The position numbers and the translations under genes were made by a program. DNA of 63,792 bases from Lysobacter antibioticus HS124. Lineage in GTDB: Bacteria; Pseudomonadota; Gammaproteobacteria; Xanthomonadales; Xanthomonadaceae. The notes under the pieces were generated by a model. The model searched no databases. It was not told where the DNA came from and worked only from the letters and a program-made list of their open reading frames with translations. The first letter of the stretch is position 1, and each line of letters opens with the position of its first letter. The stretch lies in NCBI RefSeq assembly GCF_000336385.2, contig NZ_HG424515.1, forward strand, positions 22,393-86,184, in the 5' to 3' direction. Positions 1 through 8,920 of this stretch are shown here, one piece after another.

Positions 1-45
1 GAAGGCGCCGCCGGCCTGCCACCGCCGAGCGACGAAGCCGCACCC

Positions 46-199
46 TTGTAGGAGCGGCGTAAGCCGCGACCACCGGCGCGGCGGAGTACCACGCCGCCTT
101 CCGAAACGACGCCGCGGTCGAACGAGCCCGATTGTCTGCGCTTCGGCGAGGGCGTTTTCGTACATCGCTGCGATGGTCGCGGCTTACGTCGTTCCTGCA
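46..199. repeat. REPIN-like doublet of a short palindromic repeat
   Basis: A copy of the repeat TAGGAGCGGCGTAAGCCGCG lies near 48-70. A nearly matching inverted copy (GGTCGCGGCTTACGTCGTTC) lies at 175-194, so the two face each other about 100 bp apart. Each copy is itself imperfectly palindromic (GCGGC..GCCGC). The same head-to-head arrangement occurs at 37661-37820, so this is a dispersed paired element. I see no gene in 1-285 apart from this repeat and the hairpin that follows it. Confidence 0.7.
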
Positions 200-221
200 G
201 GTGTGGGCGACGCAGACGCAC

Positions 222-261
222 AAAACGAAACGGCCCGGATCGCTCCGGGCCGTTTCGTTTT
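222..261 (-). terminator. Rho-independent terminator of the mla operon
   Basis: A perfect 18-bp stem (AAAACGAAACGGCCCGGA pairing with 244-261) closes a 4-base loop. It starts 24 bp beyond the mlaA stop codon. Read on the minus strand, the stem ends in a short U run, as expected for an intrinsic terminator. The A/T runs on both sides would also let it work in the other direction. Confidence 0.85.
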
Positions 262-285
262 CGCTGTGCGTCGCGCGTTCGCCGC

Positions 286-1470
286 TCAGGTGCCGTCGGT
301 CGGCATCACCGGCATGGCGTCGGCGGGGACGCTGGGGTTGCTGTCGTCCTGCAGGTACTCGGGCAACTGGCTGTCGCCGTTCTTGTCCATGCGGTCGCCG
401 AAGATCTGGTAGTCGCGGCGCTGCATCCAGGAATCGCGGACCAGGGCGTACTCGTCCTCGGCGCCGTCGCGCAGGCTGTCCAGCGGCAGCAGCTGGGCGC
501 GCACGTCGACCAACTGCAGGCCCTGCAGCGGGATGCGGATGCGGTCGCGCTCGACCTGGCGCAGCGGGCTCAACGGCGCATCGGCGAGGGCGCCGAACGA
601 ATCGCGCACGGTGCGCGGGCCGAAGAACGGCAGCTCGACGTAGCGCGAACGCTTCCAGCCCCACACGCCCAGGGTCTGGCCGAAGTCTTCGCTGCGATTG
701 GGCAGCTTGGCGTCGCTGGCCGGATCGAAGATGCCGCCGATGCCCAGGGTGGTGTTGAGGGCGAAGCGGCCCAGCGACTGCGCAGCCTGCTTCGGCTTGC
801 CCTGCAGCAGCGCGTTGAGCGCCGACACCGGCTGGCCGAGATTGTTGAAGAAGTTGCTCACGCCCAGCCGGATCGGCCGCGGCACGACCTTGCTGTAGGC
901 GCGCGCCAGCGGGCGGGCGATGCCGCGGTCCACCGCCATGTTGAAGCGGTGCATCTTGCGGTTGTAGCGCTCCCACGGATCGTAAGCGCCCGGCACGTTG
1001 GCCGGGGCCGGCAGGGTCGGGTCGGCGACCGGGTCGTATTCCTGCGGCTGCACGCCGTAGATCTCGTCGAAATCGCGCTCGGCGTCGGTGCGCGGGTCGT
1101 CCGCACCGGTCGTGGCGGGCGGCGGAGCGTTGGAATCGATGCCGGCGGCGGAGGCCGCCGGGTCGACGGTCGCGCTGGCGTCGGCCGGCGTCGGCGCGGC
1201 CGGCTCGGTTTGCTCAGCCGCGGCGGCGCTTTCGCCGGCGGCGACCGCGGCGCTGCCGGCCATCGCCAGCGCGCGCGCCGAATCGGTCTGCACCGGCGCG
1301 GCGGCGACCGCTGCGATCGGCGCATCGTGGCCGCTGCCCGGATCGGCGAGTTCTACGGTCTGAACTTCGGCCGCCGGCGCCGGATCGGCGCCCGACTGGG
1401 CGAAGGCGGGAACGGCAGGCAGCGCGGCGAGGGTCAGGCCGAGTGCGAGAGTGAGTGCGTGGGGGCGCAT
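286..1470 (-). CDS. mlaA: MlaA (VacJ) family phospholipid transport protein, not lipidated
   Basis: MlaA sits in the outer membrane and removes misplaced phospholipids from the outer leaflet, handing them to periplasmic MlaC. The 394-residue product has a signal peptide (about 1-24, cleavage after AFA). A long Ala/Pro-rich spacer of low complexity runs to about 160. The VacJ/MlaA domain follows, from DPWERYNRKMHRFN at 164-177 through FDP (248-250) and ELPFFGPRTVRDS (279-291). E. coli MlaA is a lipoprotein of about 250 residues. Here there is no lipobox cysteine, and the spacer adds well over 100 residues. It is the last gene of the mla run, about 100 bp after mlaB, and is followed by a strong terminator. 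The family call is firm; how the protein is anchored without a lipid is unclear. Confidence 0.93.
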   Translation of the reverse strand: MRPHALTLALGLTLAALPAVPAFAQSGADPAPAAEVQTVELADPGSGHDAPIAAVAAAPVQTDSARALAMAGSAAVAAGESAAAAEQTEPAAPTPADASATVDPAASAAGIDSNAPPPATTGADDPRTDAERDFDEIYGVQPQEYDPVADPTLPAPANVPGAYDPWERYNRKMHRFNMAVDRGIARPLARAYSKVVPRPIRLGVSNFFNNLGQPVSALNALLQGKPKQAAQSLGRFALNTTLGIGGIFDPASDAKLPNRSEDFGQTLGVWGWKRSRYVELPFFGPRTVRDSFGALADAPLSPLRQVERDRIRIPLQGLQLVDVRAQLLPLDSLRDGAEDEYALVRDSWMQRRDYQIFGDRMDKNGDSQLPEYLQDDSNPSVPADAMPVMPTDGT

Positions 1471-1572
1471 GGGTTGCAGTCTAGTCTTCCAGGACGAACG
1501 GGTGGGGGCGGCCTGGCCCGGACTTCGGGCGAAGACGACCGCAACAGCGGAATATGCGACGCGAGAACGGAA

Positions 1573-1860
1573 TCAGCGACCGAAGCCTAGCGCGTCGTCG
1601 AGGCGATAGGCGGCGCGCAACTCGGTCAGGCCGGGCGGCGTGCCGATCACCTCGACGCCCGGCGCCAGCGACGCCAGCTCGGCCAGCAGCGCCAGGCCGG
1701 CGCTGTCGACCGAACTCACCGCCGACAGATCGAAGCGGCGCGCGCCGGGCGCCAGCGCGCGCGCCTGCGGCCACAGCGTCGCCGCCGCGGTGCGGTCGAG
1801 CGCGCCGGCGAAGCTCAGGGCATCGCCGTCCTTGCGCACGCTGGCGGGGGCGCCGGCCAT
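1573..1860 (-). CDS. mlaB: MlaB, STAS-domain subunit of the MlaFEDB transporter
   Basis: A 95-residue cytoplasmic protein made of a single STAS domain. MlaB binds the ATPase MlaF and is needed for assembly and activity of the inner-membrane MlaFEDB complex. The typical STAS core is visible as DLSAVSSVDSAGLALLAEL at 44-62, with the conserved Ser53. The start at 1860 was chosen because it lies 2 bp after the mlaC stop and gives exactly the STAS domain; the longer open frame upstream only shadows mlaC. Family members are usually 90-110 residues, so the gene looks complete. Confidence 0.88.
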   Translation of the reverse strand: MAGAPASVRKDGDALSFAGALDRTAAATLWPQARALAPGARRFDLSAVSSVDSAGLALLAELASLAPGVEVIGTPPGLTELRAAYRLDDALGFGR

Positions 1861-1862
1861 GC

Positions 1863-2525
1863 TCAGTTGCTGCCGGCCTGGGCCTGCAGCTTGCCGGCCT
1901 TGAGTTCGGCGGCGACCTGGGCGATCGACTTCTGGCTCAGCGGCGCGTCGAACTGATTGCGGAAGGTCTGCACGAAGCTGACGCCTTCGACCATCACGTC
2001 GAACACCTTCCACTGCGTGCCGTTCTTGCGCAGCAGGTAGTCGACCGGCACCGGCTCGCCGCCCTGGCGCAGGAACTCGCTCGACACCTTGACGATGGCG
2101 CCGCCGCGCAGCGGGGTCTCGGACTTGATCCGCACCTTGAGCTTGGTGTTGAAGTCGAGCAGGGCCGAGCCGTAGCGCTGCATCAGGCTGCCGGTGAGGG
2201 CATCGGCGAACGCGTTGACGTCGCCGTCGGAAGCGCCGCGGCCGTGCGTGCCCAGCACCAGGCGCGCCGCGTAGTTGCGGTCGAACACCTGGTTGAACTC
2301 GGTCGCGATGAACTGGCTGAGCGCGCTGCGGTTCTTGGTGAACTCGGCGCGACGCGCTTCCAGGGTCGAGAGGATGCGGGTGCTGTTGGTGAGCACCATC
2401 GCGCTCGGCGTGCCGGCGGCCGGGGCGGCCTGGCCCGCGGCCGCGGTGGCCTGGGCGAAGGCGAGAGCGGGCGTGCCGGCCAGCAGGGCCGAGGCGACGA
2501 CGATGGAGATCAGGGAACGCTTCAT
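1863..2525 (-). CDS. mlaC: MlaC, periplasmic phospholipid shuttle
   Basis: MlaC carries phospholipid across the periplasm between the outer-membrane MlaA complex and the inner-membrane MlaFEDB complex. The 220-residue product begins with a clear signal peptide (about 1-25, cleavage near AFAQA). The Tol-Tol-Ttg2 family body follows, including FNQVFDRNYAARLVLG and a C-terminal FDVMVEGVSFVQTFRNQF segment typical of MlaC. Its start codon overlaps the mlaD stop by 4 bp (ATGA), and mlaB begins 2 bp after its stop, which points to translational coupling. Length and context match the family. Confidence 0.93.
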   Translation of the reverse strand: MKRSLISIVVASALLAGTPALAFAQATAAAGQAAPAAGTPSAMVLTNSTRILSTLEARRAEFTKNRSALSQFIATEFNQVFDRNYAARLVLGTHGRGASDGDVNAFADALTGSLMQRYGSALLDFNTKLKVRIKSETPLRGGAIVKVSSEFLRQGGEPVPVDYLLRKNGTQWKVFDVMVEGVSFVQTFRNQFDAPLSQKSIAQVAAELKAGKLQAQAGSN

Positions 2526-3088
2526 TTCTGGGTCTCGTCCGTGGTGGGGGCGGCTTCGCCCTGGAGGTAGTCGGGGACGCCGGCGTCGGCGGGCTTGGCG
2601 TCGCCGCCGCCCGCATTGCCGCCTTGTGCGCCACCGCCGCTGAACATGTACTTGCCGACCAGCTGAATGAGGTCGATCGCCGGCTGGGTCAGGTAGATCT
2701 CGTCGCCGGGCTTGAGGTTGTCCGGGTCGCCGCCGGGGGTCAGGCCGATGTAGCTCTCGCCGAGCAGGCCGCTGGTGAAGATGCCGGCGGCGGTGTCGGC
2801 CGACAGCTTGTCGTAGCGCTTGTTGATCGCCAGGGTCACGATCGAGTTGTACTTGACCGGGTCCAGCGAGATATCGGCGACCTGGCCGACGGTGACGCCG
2901 CCGATCTTGACCGGCGCGTTCGGGCGCAGCGCGCCGATCGCGGTGAAGCGGGCCTTGATCTCGTAGGTGTCGCCGCCGAAGCCGAACTTGCCGTTGGTGG
3001 AGGCGATGGCCAGCACCAGCAGCGAGCCCAGGGCGAGCAGCAGGAAGGCGCCGACGGCGAATTCGATGCGGGGACTGCGGACGGACAT
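2522..3088 (-). CDS. mlaD: MlaD, MCE-domain lipid-binding subunit
   Basis: A 188-residue inner-membrane protein with one N-terminal helix (about 9-30) and a periplasmic MCE domain (about 40-120, with PNAPVKIGGVTVGQV at 57-71). MlaD forms a hexameric ring that holds phospholipid between MlaE and MlaC. The C-terminal tail after 150 is Gly/Ala-rich and probably disordered. The start MSVRSPRIEF at 3088 was chosen because it gives the normal family N-terminus; the open frame runs further upstream through repeat DNA with no homology. It overlaps mlaC by 4 bp but is separated from mlaE by 334 bp, unlike the tight spacing elsewhere in the operon. Confidence 0.93.
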   Translation of the reverse strand: MSVRSPRIEFAVGAFLLLALGSLLVLAIASTNGKFGFGGDTYEIKARFTAIGALRPNAPVKIGGVTVGQVADISLDPVKYNSIVTLAINKRYDKLSADTAAGIFTSGLLGESYIGLTPGGDPDNLKPGDEIYLTQPAIDLIQLVGKYMFSGGGAQGGNAGGGDAKPADAGVPDYLQGEAAPTTDETQK

Positions 3089-3422
3089 GGAGGTCACCTT
3101 GGGGATAAAGCCGGCGCGGTTCAATGCGCCTGGGAATAACGATTCGTTGACGTTGGTGGATCGGATCGAGGCAGCGGAACTATCGGAGCGGTCGGTCCAT
3201 CGAGGCAGCGGTCTGTCGGAGCCGCGGTGCCCTCGCCCGCGCCTGCGGAGCGCACCCCTCATCCGCGTGCGGAAGAGGGGTTGGGGTGAGGGCGCGCGCG
3301 GCGCGGCTCCGGTCACCTCATTCACACCCTCGTCCGCCCTGCGAGCCCCTTCTCCTGCAATGCGGGAGAAGGGAAAAACAGCCCACCCTCCCGCAACGCG
3401 GCGGAAGGAAAACAAACCGCAC
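3089..3422. repeat. Palindromic repeat cluster between mlaE and mlaD
   Basis: This 334-bp gap inside the operon contains no plausible gene. At about 3254-3292 it carries CCCCTCATCCGCGTGCGG plus GGGGTTGGGGTGAGGG, which can pair. At about 3350-3373 it has an imperfect CTTCTCCTGC/GCGGGAGAAGG hairpin. The same sequence family fills 26883-27140. This is a dispersed Xanthomonadaceae-type repeat that has settled inside the mla transcript. Confidence 0.7.
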
Positions 3423-4172
3423 TTACTTGAACAAGAACGCCGACATCACGAAGTTGAACATCAGCACCAGCAGCGAGGCGTTGACCACCGCCCGGGTGGT
3501 CGCCACCGAGGTGCCCTCGATGGTCGGCTCGGCGTGGTAGCCGACGTAGGCCGCGACCAGCGCCGCGGTGGCGCCGAACACCGCCGACTTCACGAACGCC
3601 ATCAGGAAATCGTCGACGAAGTCGACGCTGTCCTTGAGCACCTGCCAGAACGTGCCCGACTCCAGGCCGATCACGTGCACCGACTCGAAGTAGCTGGCGC
3701 AGATCGCCAGGCTGCAGAAGAAGCCGGTCAGCAGCGGCACGCACAGCACCGCCGCCCAGAAGCGCGGCGCCACCGCCTTGCCGACCGGGTCGATCGCCAT
3801 CAGGCCGAGCGCGGTGATCTGGTCGGTGGCGCGCATCAGCCCGAGTTCGGCCGCGATCGAGCTGCCGGCGCGGCCGATGAACAGCAGCGCGGTCAGCACC
3901 GGCCCCAGTTCGCGGTACAGGCCCAGGCCGAGCATGGCGCTGACCTGGTTGGCGGCGCCGTAGGTGTCGAGCGCCCGGTAGCCCAGCAGGGTCACCGAAA
4001 GTCCGACGAATGCACCGCCAACGGCGATGATCGGCAGCGAACGTGCGCCTATCTTATAGATTTCGCGGACCAGCTCGCGGAAAAAGTCGAGCGTCGGCCT
4101 GGAGGCGCGCAGCACCGACAGCGAGAACAGGCCGGCACGGCCCAGCGAACGGGTCGCGGCGATGAAGGGCAT
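3423..4172 (-). CDS. mlaE: MlaE, permease subunit of the phospholipid ABC transporter
   Basis: MlaE is the integral membrane subunit of MlaFEDB. The 249-residue product has the normal family length, with about five or six hydrophobic segments and the conserved cytoplasmic loop GRAGSSIAAELGLMRATDQ (100-118) that contacts the ATPase. ALGLMAIDP (121-129) is also characteristic. The start at 4172 shares one base with the mlaF stop (TGATG), so translation is probably coupled. The longer open frame that continues upstream overlaps mlaF in another frame and is not coding. Confidence 0.94.
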   Translation of the reverse strand: MPFIAATRSLGRAGLFSLSVLRASRPTLDFFRELVREIYKIGARSLPIIAVGGAFVGLSVTLLGYRALDTYGAANQVSAMLGLGLYRELGPVLTALLFIGRAGSSIAAELGLMRATDQITALGLMAIDPVGKAVAPRFWAAVLCVPLLTGFFCSLAICASYFESVHVIGLESGTFWQVLKDSVDFVDDFLMAFVKSAVFGATAALVAAYVGYHAEPTIEGTSVATTRAVVNASLLVLMFNFVMSAFLFK

Positions 4173-4960
4173 CAGGCGGCCTCCGATTGGCGCGGCGCGG
4201 CATCGAAGCCGATCGGGCCGTCCGGCTCGCCGCGCAGGAACTGGCGCACCAGCGGGTCGTCGCTGCGCTCCAGTTCGGCCGGGGTGCCGGAGAACACGAT
4301 GCCGCCGTTGGCGATGACGATCGCATGGTCGGCGACCGGCAGGGTTTCGTGGACGTGGTGGGTGACCACGATGCTGGTCAGGCCCAGGGTGTCGTTGAGC
4401 CGGCGCACCAGGCTCATGACCACGCCGGAGGCGATCGGGTCCAGGCCGGTCAGCGGCTCGTCGTAGATCATCAGCGGCGGGTCCAGCGCCAGCGCGCGCG
4501 CCAGCGCGACCCGGCGCGCCATGCCGCCGGACAGCTCGCGCGGGTACACGTCGGCGGCGGCGCCGAGGCCGACCGCGTGCAGCTTCATCAGCACCAGCCG
4601 GCGGATCAGCGGGTTCGGCAGGCGGGTGTGGGCGCGCAGCGGCAAGGCCACGTTCTCGGCCGCGGTCAGGTCGGTCAGCAGGCCGTTGCCCTGCAGCAGC
4701 ACGCCGATGCCCTTGCGCAGCTCCAGCAGCTCGCGCGAGCGGCGCGGCACTTCGCGACCGAACACCTCGACCCGGCCGGCGGCCGGGACCAGTTCGCCGG
4801 TCAGCGCCGACAGCAAGGTCGACTTGCCGCTGCCGGAGGGGCCGAGCACGGCGACGATGGCGCCGCGCGGCACCGACAGGTTGATCCCGCTCAGCACGCT
4901 GCGGCCGCCGCGGTCGAGGCGGAGGTCGGTCAGGCGGACGATGGGCGATTCGGTCGTCAT
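4172..4960 (-). CDS. mlaF: MlaF, ATPase subunit of the phospholipid ABC transporter
   Basis: MlaF powers lipid movement by the MlaFEDB complex. The 262-residue product shows all ABC ATPase motifs: Walker [10 protein letters not shown] (40-48), Q-loop Q90, signature LSGGM (143-147), Walker B LMIYDEP (163-169) and the switch histidine H201. An in-frame ATG 19 codons upstream (5017) is possible, but [10 protein letters not shown] begins right where family members do. It is the first gene of the mla run and diverges from recC. The 576-bp region between them presumably holds both promoters. Confidence 0.94.
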   Translation of the reverse strand: MTTESPIVRLTDLRLDRGGRSVLSGINLSVPRGAIVAVLGPSGSGKSTLLSALTGELVPAAGRVEVFGREVPRRSRELLELRKGIGVLLQGNGLLTDLTAAENVALPLRAHTRLPNPLIRRLVLMKLHAVGLGAAADVYPRELSGGMARRVALARALALDPPLMIYDEPLTGLDPIASGVVMSLVRRLNDTLGLTSIVVTHHVHETLPVADHAIVIANGGIVFSGTPAELERSDDPLVRQFLRGEPDGPIGFDAAPRQSEAA

Positions 4961-5536
4961 GCGCTCGTGGCTGGACTGGGCTGGCGGTGAGTGGACGGCG
5001 GGGCGGGTCGGCTGCAAAACGGCGCAGCTTGGCCGAACCAGGCTGAACCGGGGTGGAGCGCGCCATTGTCGCAGGTTAGGCGGCCGGTCTCGCGGCGGCG
5101 GCAGGGACGGAGCGTTCGGCCGCCGTCGCGCCAGCGTGGCCGGGGGCGATTAAGGCGGCTTTAAGCGTGCCGGCGGGCGGTTGGGGGGCGACAGCAGCAA
5201 CAGCGAATCCCTGCTGTTCAAAGGAGCAAGGCTCGGGCGACGTCAGGGGGCTGGTGAGTTGGATGGGAGGATGCCCGGGCGGTTTCGATGGGGAGCGCTT
5301 GTAGCGAGGTCGAAGGGCGAGCCTCCGGCGAGGGCCGGGGCTAAGGCGAGGGCAAGGCCGTGTGCGGCATCGCTGCATCCCCAAGACAAGAATCGCTCCT
5401 GCCGTTGCCCACTCTTACCGTTCCCCTTCGAAAAGGGCGGCGGGGAGCGGTGCCCTGGAGTCCCCGCTTCGGTCCCGCCCCGCAAACGCCACACCCTGCC
5501 GCAGCGCATTGCGCGCCCTTGCGGCAAGATGTCGCG
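4961..5536. other. Divergent intergenic region between mlaF and recC
   Basis: I see no gene here. Two pieces of a dispersed repeat are visible. One is GACAGCAGCAACAGCGAATCCC (5190-5211), resembling copies at 14341 and 28734. The other is a C-run/G-run hairpin (GTTCCCCTTCGAAAAGGGCGGCGGGG, about 5419-5444). Promoters for mlaF and recC should lie here, but I could not pick convincing -35/-10 pairs. Confidence 0.5.
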
Positions 5537-8500
5537 ATGCCCGCGCGCGCCGATTTCCGTCTCTACCATTCCAATGCGCTGGACGTGCTCGCCGGGCTGC
5601 TGGCGCAGGAACTGCGCACGCCCGCGCCGGGGCGGGGCCTGCTCGAGCCGGACACGATCCTGATCCCGCAGGTGGCGATGCGACGCTGGTTGCAGGCGAC
5701 GCTGGCCCAGGCGTACGGCATCGCCGCCAATCTCGAATTCCTGACCCCGGGCGAATTCGTCCGGCGCGCGCTGGAGGCCAACGTGCCGGGCGAGGAAGAC
5801 GACCTCGACGCCGCCGCGATGCGCTGGCGGCTGTATGCGACTCTGGCCCAGCCGGCGCACTGGCGCGAGCCCGCGCTGGCGCCGCTGCGCGCTTACCTGG
5901 ACGGCGACGACCCGCTCAAGGCCTGGTCGTTGGCCGGCGAACTGGCTTCGCTGTTCGAGAAGTACCAGGCCTGGCGCCGCGACTGGCTGCTGGCCTGGGA
6001 CGCCGGCGGCGAGCGCCACGACCCGCAGGCGGCGCTGTGGCGCAAGGTCGCCGCCGGCCGCCGCTACCGCGCACGCCGCATCGACGACTACCTGAGCCGC
6101 TTCGGCGGCGACCAGGCGCCGGCGCCGCGCGGCCTGCCGCCGCGGCTGTTCGCCTTCGCCACCCTCAACGTCTCGCCCGACGTGCTGCGGGTGATCGCGA
6201 CCCAGGCCCATGCCGGCACCCTGCACTTCTATCTGCCGACCCCGACGCGCAAGTACTGGGGCGATCTGAGCAGCTACGGCGAGCGCCTGCGCCAGCTAGA
6301 CGCCGCCGGCGGGGTCGAAGCCGCGGACGAAGAAGAAAACCCCCTGCTGCAGGCCTGGGGCGCGGCCGGCCGCGATTTCATGGCGGTGCTGGGCGGCTAC
6401 GAAGTCGTGCATCCCTCCGGCGAAATCGCCGCCTACGCCGACCCCGAGGACAGCCGCCACGACGACCCGGCGCGCGACAGCCTGCTGCAACGGCTGCAGC
6501 GCGACCTGCTGCACCGGCGCGCGCCGCCGCTGCAGCCGTGGCGGGCCGAGGTCGAGCGCGACGACGCCAGCCTGCAGGTCCACGCCTGCCACACCCGGCT
6601 GCGCGAAGTGCAGGTGCTGCACGACCAGTTGCAGGCCCTGCTCGATCCGGATTCGCCGCAGGGCCGGCGCTTCGATCCGCCGCTGCAGCCGCGCGAGATC
6701 GCGGTGCTGGCCCCGGACATCGACCCCTACGCGCCGCACATCGCCGCGGTGTTCGGCGGCCTGGCCGGGCGTGCCGGCTATATCCCCTACGCGCTCGCCG
6801 ACGTCAGCCCGCTCGCCGCCGAGCCGCTGGCCGAGGTCTTCCTGCGTTTGCTCGCGCTGCCGGTGTCGCGCTTCGGCCTGAGCGAAATCCTGGATCTGCT
6901 GGCGACGCCGGCGATCGCCGAACAGGCCGGGCTCGACGGCGCCGGCCTGGACCGCCTGCGCACCTGGCTGCTGCAGGCCGGCGCGCGCTGGGGCATCGAC
7001 GCCGCCCATCGCCGCCGCCACGACGCGCCCGGCGACGACGCCTACACCTGGGCCTTTGCCCTCGATCGGCTGCTGCTCGGTCATGCGGTCGGCCACGACC
7101 ACGACGGCCGCGGCGAACTGGTCGCCGGCATCGCGCCCTATGCCGAACTCGAAGGCGCCTCGCTCGACGCGCTGGATGCGTTGATCCGCCTGCTGCGCGT
7201 GCTGGCCCGCCACGAGCGCGCGCTCGACGCCGAGCTGAGCCCGGCGCAATGGGCCGAGCGCCTGCTCGGTCTGCTGCGCGCCCTGCTGCCCGAGCGTCCG
7301 CGCGGCGGCGGCGACCAGCGCACCCTGGAGCGCCTGCGCAGCCTGATCGAAAGCTTCGCCCGCGACGCCGCCTTGGCCGGTGTCGAAACCACGGTGCCGG
7401 CGGAGGTGGTGCGCGCGCATTTCCGCGCCGCGCTGGCCGAGGCCGACACCCGCGCGCCGCTGCTGACCGGCGGCATCAGTTTCGGTCGCATGGTGCCGAT
7501 GCGCCTGATTCCGTTCCGGGCGATCTGCCTGCTCGGCATGAACGACGGCGACTACCCGCGCCGCGATCCGGCCGGCGGCCTCAACCGGCTCGCCGCCGAA
7601 CTGGGCACCGCCGCGCGCCGCCACGGCGACCGTTCGCTGCGCGACGACGACCGCTTCTTGTTCCTGCAGTTGTTCGCGGCGGCTTCGGACAGTTTTTATC
7701 TGAGCTACCTCGGCGCCGACCCGCGCGACGGCAGCCAGCGCGAGCCCTCGGCCCTGGTCGCCGAGCTGCTCGACGTCGCCGCGCGCTACCACGCCGATCC
7801 GGCGCAGGCGCGCAAGGCCCTGGTGGTGCGGCAGCCGCTGCAGCCCTTCGCCGCGGCCGCGTTCGGCGCCGGCGAACGCGAGGGGGAATGCGAGCCGCGC
7901 CGCTTCAGCTATCGCGAAGAATGGCGCGCCGCGGTCGATGCCGGCGCGCGCGGCGAACGCGCGCCGATCGGGCCTTGGCTGGAACGACCGCTGGCGCCGG
8001 CCGCAAGCGAGGACGAAGTCGCCTACGCCGAGCTGCGCGCGTTCCTGCGCGATCCGCCGACCGCGTTCCTGCGCCAGCGCCTGGGCCTGCGCCTGCCCGA
8101 CCGGATCGAAGCCGAGGACGACGTCGAACCGTTGGTGCTGCCCGGCCCCGGCCTGTTCCGCCAGCAGCTGCAACAGGCGGTGTTCGACGAACTGCTGAGC
8201 GGCGCCGGCGCGGTCGACCGCGAACGGCTGCAGGCACAGCTGCGCGCGCGTGCGTTGCTGCCGTCCGGGCCGCTGGGCCGGCGCCAGCTCGATGCCCTGC
8301 TCGGCCAGGTCCGGCCGTACGCGGACGCGTTCGCGCGCTGGCGCGAGGGCGAGCCGCAGACGCTGGATTTCGCCGTCGACCTGGACGGCCGGCGCCTGTC
8401 CGGCCGGCTCGACGCGCTGTACCGCGGCGGTCTGGCGCGGTTGCGCTTCGACCGCGTGCACGGGCCGGCGCAGATCGCCCACGGCCTGGATTGGCTGGTG

Positions 8501-8920
8501 CTGTCGGCGCTCGGCGATGCGCGGCCGCTGGCCCAGTTCGCCGAGACCGATGCCGGCCCCGGTCCGCACTTGCGCGCGCCGGCGCCGCCGGCGCAGGCGC
8601 GTGCCGCGCTCGCCGCCCTGCTGCGCTTGCGCGACTACGGCCTGCGCGAACCGCTGCCGTTCCTGCCGCGCGCCGGTTGGCTGTGGTACGAGGCGGCGAT
8701 GCAGGACCCGCAGGGCTGGAGCGAGGCCGGCTGGAACAAGGCCGAAGGCCAGTGGCGCGGCACCCCGCGCAGCTGGGGCGAGGCGAGCACGCCGGGCGCG
8801 CAGTTGGCGCTGCGCGGACGCGACCCGTTCGCCGACCCCGAACTCGGCGAGCAGTTCCGCGCCATCGCCCGGCGCGTGTTCGGCGCGGTGCTGCTGGGCC
8901 GCGACGAGGACGCGGCATGA
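5537..8920 (+). CDS. recC: RecC subunit of exonuclease V
   Basis: RecC is the structural and Chi-recognising subunit of the RecBCD helicase-nuclease, which processes DNA double-strand ends for RecA-dependent repair and degrades unprotected linear DNA. The 1127-residue product matches the E. coli length (1122). It starts in the family manner with FRLYHSNALDVLAGLLAQEL, followed by PQVAMRRWLQ. Later landmarks include FGRMVPMRLIPFRAICLLGMNDGDYPR and DRFLFLQLFAAASDSFYLSY, where the degenerate helicase folds lie. The start at 5537 (MPARADFRLY) was chosen over upstream in-frame codons that run through repeat DNA. It overlaps recB by 4 bp (ATGA). Confidence 0.95.
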   Translation: MPARADFRLYHSNALDVLAGLLAQELRTPAPGRGLLEPDTILIPQVAMRRWLQATLAQAYGIAANLEFLTPGEFVRRALEANVPGEEDDLDAAAMRWRLYATLAQPAHWREPALAPLRAYLDGDDPLKAWSLAGELASLFEKYQAWRRDWLLAWDAGGERHDPQAALWRKVAAGRRYRARRIDDYLSRFGGDQAPAPRGLPPRLFAFATLNVSPDVLRVIATQAHAGTLHFYLPTPTRKYWGDLSSYGERLRQLDAAGGVEAADEEENPLLQAWGAAGRDFMAVLGGYEVVHPSGEIAAYADPEDSRHDDPARDSLLQRLQRDLLHRRAPPLQPWRAEVERDDASLQVHACHTRLREVQVLHDQLQALLDPDSPQGRRFDPPLQPREIAVLAPDIDPYAPHIAAVFGGLAGRAGYIPYALADVSPLAAEPLAEVFLRLLALPVSRFGLSEILDLLATPAIAEQAGLDGAGLDRLRTWLLQAGARWGIDAAHRRRHDAPGDDAYTWAFALDRLLLGHAVGHDHDGRGELVAGIAPYAELEGASLDALDALIRLLRVLARHERALDAELSPAQWAERLLGLLRALLPERPRGGGDQRTLERLRSLIESFARDAALAGVETTVPAEVVRAHFRAALAEADTRAPLLTGGISFGRMVPMRLIPFRAICLLGMNDGDYPRRDPAGGLNRLAAELGTAARRHGDRSLRDDDRFLFLQLFAAASDSFYLSYLGADPRDGSQREPSALVAELLDVAARYHADPAQARKALVVRQPLQPFAAAAFGAGEREGECEPRRFSYREEWRAAVDAGARGERAPIGPWLERPLAPAASEDEVAYAELRAFLRDPPTAFLRQRLGLRLPDRIEAEDDVEPLVLPGPGLFRQQLQQAVFDELLSGAGAVDRERLQAQLRARALLPSGPLGRRQLDALLGQVRPYADAFARWREGEPQTLDFAVDLDGRRLSGRLDALYRGGLARLRFDRVHGPAQIAHGLDWLVLSALGDARPLAQFAETDAGPGPHLRAPAPPAQARAALAALLRLRDYGLREPLPFLPRAGWLWYEAAMQDPQGWSEAGWNKAEGQWRGTPRSWGEASTPGAQLALRGRDPFADPELGEQFRAIARRVFGAVLLGRDEDAA

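Noticed and set aside
222-261. The long perfect hairpin considered as a mobile-element end
   Set aside because: Its place just after mlaA, the short U run and the absence of further copies in this window make a terminator the simpler reading.
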